Assembly (NCBI GenBank): GCA_019636815.1
Contig: JAHBWT010000029.1
Coordinates: forward strand, 1 to 43,450
Reading direction: 5' to 3'
From: Nitrospira sp.
Lineage (GTDB): Bacteria; Nitrospirota; Nitrospiria; Nitrospirales; Nitrospiraceae
DNA length: 43,450 bases
Position 1 is the first letter of the stretch. Every line of letters starts with the position of its first letter. A model generated the notes under the pieces. The model saw only the letters and a program-made list of their open reading frames with translations, was not told the origin of the DNA and searched no databases. This document shows, piece after piece, positions 39,530-43,450 of the stretch. The position numbers were made by a program, and so were the translations under genes.

Positions 39530-40063
39530 TCAACCTAAGATGACTGGCCCACTGCGGCTCTCGACGATGTCTCCAAACAGCGTTCTTCCGGAACCGATCC
39601 GACAGTAGTGAGGGGTGATTTCCACCTGGATTCCCCTGTGTGAGTAGAACTTCCCGTACAAGAGAGAGGCTTTGTGCGCTGATGTCATGGCGGCAGTCAG
39701 AACGATACCACCGGACTGCAGATCCGTTAAACGAACCGATGGACCATCGACCGACGAAAGGCTGGGCTCGATGTGCACTTCGACGGCAAAACGATTCCCC
39801 TCGTTGAGGGTGAGAGCATTACGGCGCAGATGCGCAATGCGGGCTCCGTGTATGTCATACAGATCGAGGGTGATGAGAAACAGCCCGTGCTCACGGTTTG
39901 TCTCGATGACGAGTTGTTCTTTCCCATGAATCTTGACGACCCCGTTGGTGTTCCGAAAGATGTTGGATCCGATGCACAGCTCGAGGCCCGGTCTGGTAAG
40001 GGGGCCCCCCACTACAGCGGGACTTAAGGGACCGGTCCCGCGAGACACCGCCGGTTCATCCAT
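39530..40063 (-). CDS. Hypothetical protein
   Basis: 177 residues rich in beta strands (ELCIGSNIFRN, VKIHGKEQLVIET, LFLITLDLYDIHGARIAHL, VEVHIEPSL). No signal peptide, membrane segment or known motif. The C-terminal part, with YCRIGSGRTLFGD, could be a ligand-binding fold. I do not recognise it. Stands alone on the minus strand; the 252 bp upstream of it contain no other gene than the start of the tRNA-Glu promoter region. Confidence 0.5.
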   Translation of the reverse strand: MDEPAVSRGTGPLSPAVVGGPLTRPGLELCIGSNIFRNTNGVVKIHGKEQLVIETNREHGLFLITLDLYDIHGARIAHLRRNALTLNEGNRFAVEVHIEPSLSSVDGPSVRLTDLQSGGIVLTAAMTSAHKASLLYGKFYSHRGIQVEITPHYCRIGSGRTLFGDIVESRSGPVILG

Positions 40064-40315
40064 TCAAGACCTTCGGATCTCGGTTTTCATTCGGCTGTCC
40101 GGAGTTGGTGCAAAACATAGGCGGCACCGTGATAAATTCTTTGAAGGCTAGGCGTTCTGATTCTTCCTGTCAAGATCAACCGCGGCAGAGATAGCAAGTA
40201 ATTTGGCCCCCTGCAAACGGCCTGGCTGATAAGGTGCCAATGCGGACTCATCCGGTGGCTGGCGCTTCGTTGCAAACCGAAAACCGCTTATGCTACGGTC
40301 CAACTCGCACTGGAT

Positions 40316-40393
40316 GGTCCCATCGTCTAGCCTGGCCTAGGACGGAGCCCTCTCAAGGCTTAAACACGGGTTCGAATCCCGTTGGGACCACCA
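40316..40393 (+). tRNA. tRNA-Glu (CTC anticodon)
   Basis: 78 nt with encoded CCA. Acceptor GGTCCCA/TGGGACC, D arm TCGTCTAGCCTGGCCTAGGACG, anticodon loop CTCTCAA (CTC), T arm CGGGTTCGAATCCCG. A tyrosine recombinase gene ends 4 bp beyond it, so the 3' half is a likely integration site. Confidence 0.93.
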
Positions 40394-40397
40394 CCAC

Positions 40398-41297
40398 TTA
40401 CGCGCTCCCCGCAAATTCCCGTGACACCGGCGTGACACGCGTTTCTGTGGATAACTCCGACAGCGTCACCTCAGCCCTGCGCTGCTCTAGCACTTGGATA
40501 CCCGCGCGCAGATGACTGGGCGCCAGATGCGCGTAGCGGAGCGTCATCTTGATATCGCGATGTCCCGCCAGCGCCGCCACTTCCGGCAGCGGCCGCCCGG
40601 CTTGCACCAACCGGCTGATAAACGTATGCCGGAGCGTGTGCAGGCTGACTTCGGTTAACTGGGCCTGTTTGGCGACGCGGATCACCGCCATGCCCACTTG
40701 ATCCACCCCGAACGGTCGTCCATCCGGCTGCGTGAACACGTGCGGCGTCGACTCGTGCCGCACCTGGCGTCGGATGATGGTCTCTGCCCTGGTGGTCAAA
40801 GGAATCATGACCGTCGCCTTCTTGGCCTTCACGTGCTGGCGGGGGACGAGCAGCACCGTCCCTTGTTCGTGCAGCCAGCCCCACTGGAGCCCTACGAGGT
40901 TGCCCCGGCGCAAGCCGGTGTCGAGGCCCACCCAGATGATCTCGCGCAGCCAGGGGGCTGCCACGGCGACCAACCGCGCTTCTTCGTCATCGGTGAGCCA
41001 GCGGAGCCGCTCCTCGCCTTCCTGATTGAGCGGGATGCCGCGAAAGGGTGTTGTGGACACCCAATCCCACCGCAGGGCTCGCGTATAGGCGGATTTGAGG
41101 ATCCCGAGTTCCTTACTCACGGTGGCCAATGTCACGTCCTCTAATCGCTCCGACAGATAATCCTCGAGCATCTTGCTGGTCAACTGATCCAGTTGGATCG
41201 TGCCCCAGCGTTTCCGGAATCGCCCGATCACGAAGCGGTCCCGCTGTTGCGAGGCCAGCGACTTCCGCGGCGTGACTTTCGCCAGGTATTCGGTCAA
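40398..41297 (-). CDS. Tyrosine recombinase (site-specific integrase)
   Basis: 299 residues if started at a TTG at 41297. The core-binding domain is followed by the catalytic set: Arg in TGLRRGNLVGL, His-x2-Arg in HTLRHTFISRL, His in AGHRDIKMT, and the nucleophile Tyr in LRYAHL. The frame stays open upstream to 41468 with no ATG, GTG or TTG that has a ribosome site, so the N-terminal arm-binding domain looks lost. It ends 4 bp from the tRNA-Glu CCA, the position expected of a tRNA-targeting integrase. Confidence 0.9.
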   Translation of the reverse strand: MTEYLAKVTPRKSLASQQRDRFVIGRFRKRWGTIQLDQLTSKMLEDYLSERLEDVTLATVSKELGILKSAYTRALRWDWVSTTPFRGIPLNQEGEERLRWLTDDEEARLVAVAAPWLREIIWVGLDTGLRRGNLVGLQWGWLHEQGTVLLVPRQHVKAKKATVMIPLTTRAETIIRRQVRHESTPHVFTQPDGRPFGVDQVGMAVIRVAKQAQLTEVSLHTLRHTFISRLVQAGRPLPEVAALAGHRDIKMTLRYAHLAPSHLRAGIQVLEQRRAEVTLSELSTETRVTPVSREFAGSA

Positions 41298-41442
41298 GAG
41301 TTCTTGGACCGTGTGCTGCGGCTTGGGGGCTGGGATGCCCAGCCCCCGCTCCCGAGCCAGCTTGACTTGTGATTCTGGAATTCCCTGCCTATGAAACCTC
41401 CGTACTACTCTATTAGCTAAAACGGTAAAGGCGTTAGGTCCG

Positions 41443-42303
41443 ATGCTCTTACCGCGATTGACTGCTATTCAGGTCAAACTAATTTGTGCCGTGGTGCTTG
41501 CGATGCACTGTGGGCAAGCAGCGGCGCATCCATTTGACGAATCTGAGGTCGTAAATCTTTCAGGAAAAGTGAAGAGGATCGTGACAGATCCTGGTAATGG
41601 CCTCGTAGTTACCTATAATTTCGATCAAGATCTCCGTTTGACTGAGGCAAGGTTTCAACTCGCAAAACAGAACCAAGATCCTTCTTGGCTGCGGATCATG
41701 AAATTCGATTACCAAGGAGGCCTCAAGCTTAGCGCCCTATTATCTCACCCAGATGGATTCGCGCTTCGTACCGCATACGCGTACAACGATAATAGGCAGT
41801 GTACGGCAGAAGGCACGACTTACAATGACGGAACCTTTTACGAAGCCATTCTGCGTCAATACGATGAAACCAATAATAAGACGGACGAATTGGAGTTCAC
41901 ATTACAACGGGGCCTAATCGGTATGCGGCGATACGAAGGAGGCACTCTTTTGAGCGAGTGGCAGCCTGGTTTCTCGGGGCTCCAAATCAGAAAGCGGGAA
42001 CGGAATGAAGACACGGGTCGTTGGAGTGAAGTCCTGTATTACGATTCAATGGGTTCGGATGAAAGTATTGACGCCCACAGATGGTCAATTAAGCTATATG
42101 ACGCGCAACGCAATGTTACCACGCTACTAAGTTTTTCTCGCAAGGGCACAATTATCTTCTTGTTACAACATCATTATGAGTACGACAACATGGGGAATTG
42201 GGTAGTGAAGGAGTCGCAGCAGAGCTTTCCTCAGGTGGGAGGAAAACCAATTCGTTTTCGCTCGACGCGTGAGATTACGTATTTTGATAAGAGTGCCGAC
42301 TGA
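41443..42303 (+). CDS. Secreted protein with YD-repeat-like strands
   Basis: 286 residues with a Sec signal peptide (basic start, LICAVVLAMHC, cleavage near QAAAHP). The rest is built of repeated beta hairpins with Tyr-Asp turns (VVTYNFDQDLRLTEAR, MKFDYQGGLKLSA, ILRQYDETNNKTDELE, HYEYDNMGNWVVKE), the pattern of RHS/YD-type sequences. It has no toxin domain and ends with the repeat. Sits within the island behind the integrase. Role unknown. Confidence 0.6.
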   Translation: MLLPRLTAIQVKLICAVVLAMHCGQAAAHPFDESEVVNLSGKVKRIVTDPGNGLVVTYNFDQDLRLTEARFQLAKQNQDPSWLRIMKFDYQGGLKLSALLSHPDGFALRTAYAYNDNRQCTAEGTTYNDGTFYEAILRQYDETNNKTDELEFTLQRGLIGMRRYEGGTLLSEWQPGFSGLQIRKRERNEDTGRWSEVLYYDSMGSDESIDAHRWSIKLYDAQRNVTTLLSFSRKGTIIFLLQHHYEYDNMGNWVVKESQQSFPQVGGKPIRFRSTREITYFDKSAD

Positions 42304-42594
42304 TTGGGAAAACCCGGTGGTGTGGAGTGCTAGAGGCATCAATAACAACAGTGGATTTTGACAAGTGCTCGCTATTGCAACGGTTTCTCCAATTTAGCTG
42401 CAATACCAGCGTGTTAGGGCCTTCTATTAATTCTATGCATTTCCATCCTATTCCTCTCTTCCTGCAAATTCTTGTCACAAATTTGCCACATCTGAGGAAT
42501 CATCATTCTGACTGTAGACAGATGGTGTCCTCAACGGGATTTTCTAAATGGGGAAGCGATCCCCTAACATTCCAAATTGACGTCATCGCTCTAG

Positions 42595-42708
42595 CAGCAT
42601 AGCGACTTCGTAAGCTCGACCTACGGCCCGCTGATTAAGAGTCCCGCCGACCATCTGCCGCAGGACATTCAACAAGAGGAATCATCAGCAAAACGTGAGG
42701 ATTCGTGA
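42595..42708 (+). pseudogene. Start-less copy of the small gene at 43303-43422
   Basis: From 42619 the plus strand reads TYGPLIKSPADHLPQD and stops at 42706-42708. This matches TFNPLIKSSAESLPED of the intact small gene. The frame has no start codon with a ribosome site before its upstream stop, so it looks like a decayed or truncated copy. Confidence 0.55.
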
Positions 42709-42747
42709 TGGCTCAGCTCATCATGGATCATGGCCTGTCAGGGTGTT

Positions 42748-42767
42748 TTAGCACCACGTTAGCACCA
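42748..42767. repeat. 9-bp tandem repeat TTAGCACCA
   Basis: TTAGCACCA occurs at 42748-42756 and 42759-42767, period 11. Possibly a recombination or protein-binding site; nothing further supports a role. Confidence 0.35.
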
Positions 42768-42790
42768 AAGCGTGGAGCATGTCTTTTTTC

Positions 42791-43252
42791 TTATCCCCTC
42801 TCCCAGTCGTCAACTTTTTTGAATCCTTTCTCCAGCAAGATGCTAACAATCTTACTCAAGTTGCCCTTTGTGTTGGCATAGAAAGTTATGTATTCGTCGT
42901 GGTCAGCATATATAGCGAAACGCTTGGGAGAGGGAATAAATAAGAAGTCGATCCAGTCGGCTAGGGTAGCACACAAAAGGGTTTCAACTTCTTGTTGGCC
43001 CTCTGCTTTCAAGGAAACACCGTGAGTGATCCGCTCCGATACAGATTGTTTGGCGAGAAATGCATTCAGTGTTTTTGGTTCAAAAACATAGTCATCGATC
43101 GTTACACAGCCGCTCTCGATTGGTTGATGAACCGAGAAGAAGACAGAAACAAAGCGCTCTAAATCATTGAGAGGTGTTTCAAAAGTTGTCTGAAAAGGCC
43201 AAGGATTGCGTCGGAACTGGCTCAAGGCTTTTGAATCATTAGAAGCTTCCAC
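42791..43252 (-). CDS. Hypothetical protein
   Basis: 153 residues of mixed alpha/beta sequence, with no signal peptide. Segments such as LNDLERFVSVFFS, GCVTIDDYVFEPKTLNAFL and FIPSPKRFAIYADHDEYITFYANTKG suggest a soluble two-layer fold. Such sizes are common for immunity proteins or uncharacterised island proteins, but I assign no function. Confidence 0.55.
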   Translation of the reverse strand: MEASNDSKALSQFRRNPWPFQTTFETPLNDLERFVSVFFSVHQPIESGCVTIDDYVFEPKTLNAFLAKQSVSERITHGVSLKAEGQQEVETLLCATLADWIDFLFIPSPKRFAIYADHDEYITFYANTKGNLSKIVSILLEKGFKKVDDWERG

Positions 43253-43302
43253 GTGACAAGTTTAGCACGGACCGATCTACGCTACGGTCTGAGGTGGAAT
43301 GC

Positions 43303-43422
43303 ATGGACGGACCCAAAACGACCTTCAACCCGCTTATTAAGAGTTCCGCCGAGAGCCTACCTGAGGACCGCCAGAATACCCAAGACAAAGAATTGCCATT
43401 GGTTAGCGAGGATGAAGCATGA
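43303..43422 (+). CDS. Very small protein, first of a coupled pair
   Basis: 39 residues from the ATG at 43303, which has GAGGTGG about 6 nt upstream. It reads MDGPKTTFNPLIKSSAES and ends with an acidic tail (LVSEDEA). Its stop overlaps the ATG of the next gene (ATGA), so the two are translationally coupled. A related but start-less copy lies 0.7 kb upstream. Such a short acidic first gene could be an antitoxin, a leader peptide or a peptide precursor; nothing here decides. Confidence 0.55.
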   Translation: MDGPKTTFNPLIKSSAESLPEDRQNTQDKELPLVSEDEA

Positions 43423-43450
43423 AAGTACCCCCATCCTCGTTGGCTTGGTT
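43419..43450 (+). CDS. Start of a gene cut by the window edge
   Basis: Ten complete codons, MKVPPSSLAW, from an ATG overlapping the preceding stop. Too short to identify. Confidence 0.45.
   Translation, partial: MKVPPSSLAW

Larger units (their letters stand above)
42304..42790. other. Intergenic with gene fragment and repeat
   Basis: No complete gene. Contains the degenerate small-gene copy at 42595-42708 and a 9-bp tandem repeat at 42748-42767. Confidence 0.5.

Noticed and set aside
42708-42881. A 57-codon frame starting at TGATG after the small-gene fragment
   Set aside because: It overlaps the minus-strand hypothetical gene and shows no similarity to the start of the gene at 43419.

Overview
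The window looks like part of a chromosome from a moderately GC-rich bacterium, most likely of the Nitrospirota (Nitrospira-like). That placement is an inference from gene content: a long-type PPi-PFK-like phosphofructokinase, the rubrerythrin / Fe-S protein / DUF3501 cluster, a complete ISC operon, and separate GltX and GlnRS. No rRNA or marker phylogeny is available here. About half of the window is ordinary housekeeping DNA and the rest is accessory.

Left flank (1-7554): 3' end of a phosphofructokinase, a tandem UspA protein, a MarR regulator with a Cys/His-rich tail, two exported proteins, then a rubrerythrin - CCG-domain Fe-S protein - DUF3501 cluster, a duplicated-domain QueD-like protein and a small exported protein.

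Defence island (about 7551-18427): a decayed DDE transposase fragment, then hsdM and hsdS (with an extra C-terminal domain of about 200 residues), then an RsAgo-type catalytically inactive long prokaryotic Argonaute overlapping by 4 nt a PD-(D/E)XK nuclease gene with a four-cysteine cluster, then hsdR. The Argonaute/nuclease pair therefore sits inside a type I restriction-modification operon, between hsdS and hsdR, and is visibly poorer in GC than hsdM and hsdR. This is the strongest candidate for an unusual system: a guide-directed nuclease cassette built into, or parasitising, a modification-based defence operon.

Middle (18428-27000): small zinc-ribbon and Cys-rich proteins, two tandem paralogous exported proteins (one with a natural His-rich tail), a thioredoxin-like protein, a peroxiredoxin, typA/bipA preceded by a minus-strand terminator and a structured RNA candidate, and a bifunctional class A penicillin-binding protein.

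Fe-S block (26991-32947): iscR-iscS-iscU-iscA-hscB-hscA-iscX on the minus strand, divergent from a [2Fe-2S] ferredoxin gene. A 27-bp palindrome lies between them and overlaps the ferredoxin -10 element. A short FNR-like reductase follows.

Translation block (33877-39366): gltX, two tRNA-Gln genes (CTG and TTG anticodons), an alcohol dehydrogenase, yacG, glnS and a DUF6941 protein.

Right end (40316-43450): tRNA-Glu(CTC), with a tyrosine recombinase ending 4 bp past its CCA, then a secreted protein, a hypothetical protein and two diverged copies of a very small gene. This is typical of the start of a tRNA-anchored genomic island that continues past the window edge.
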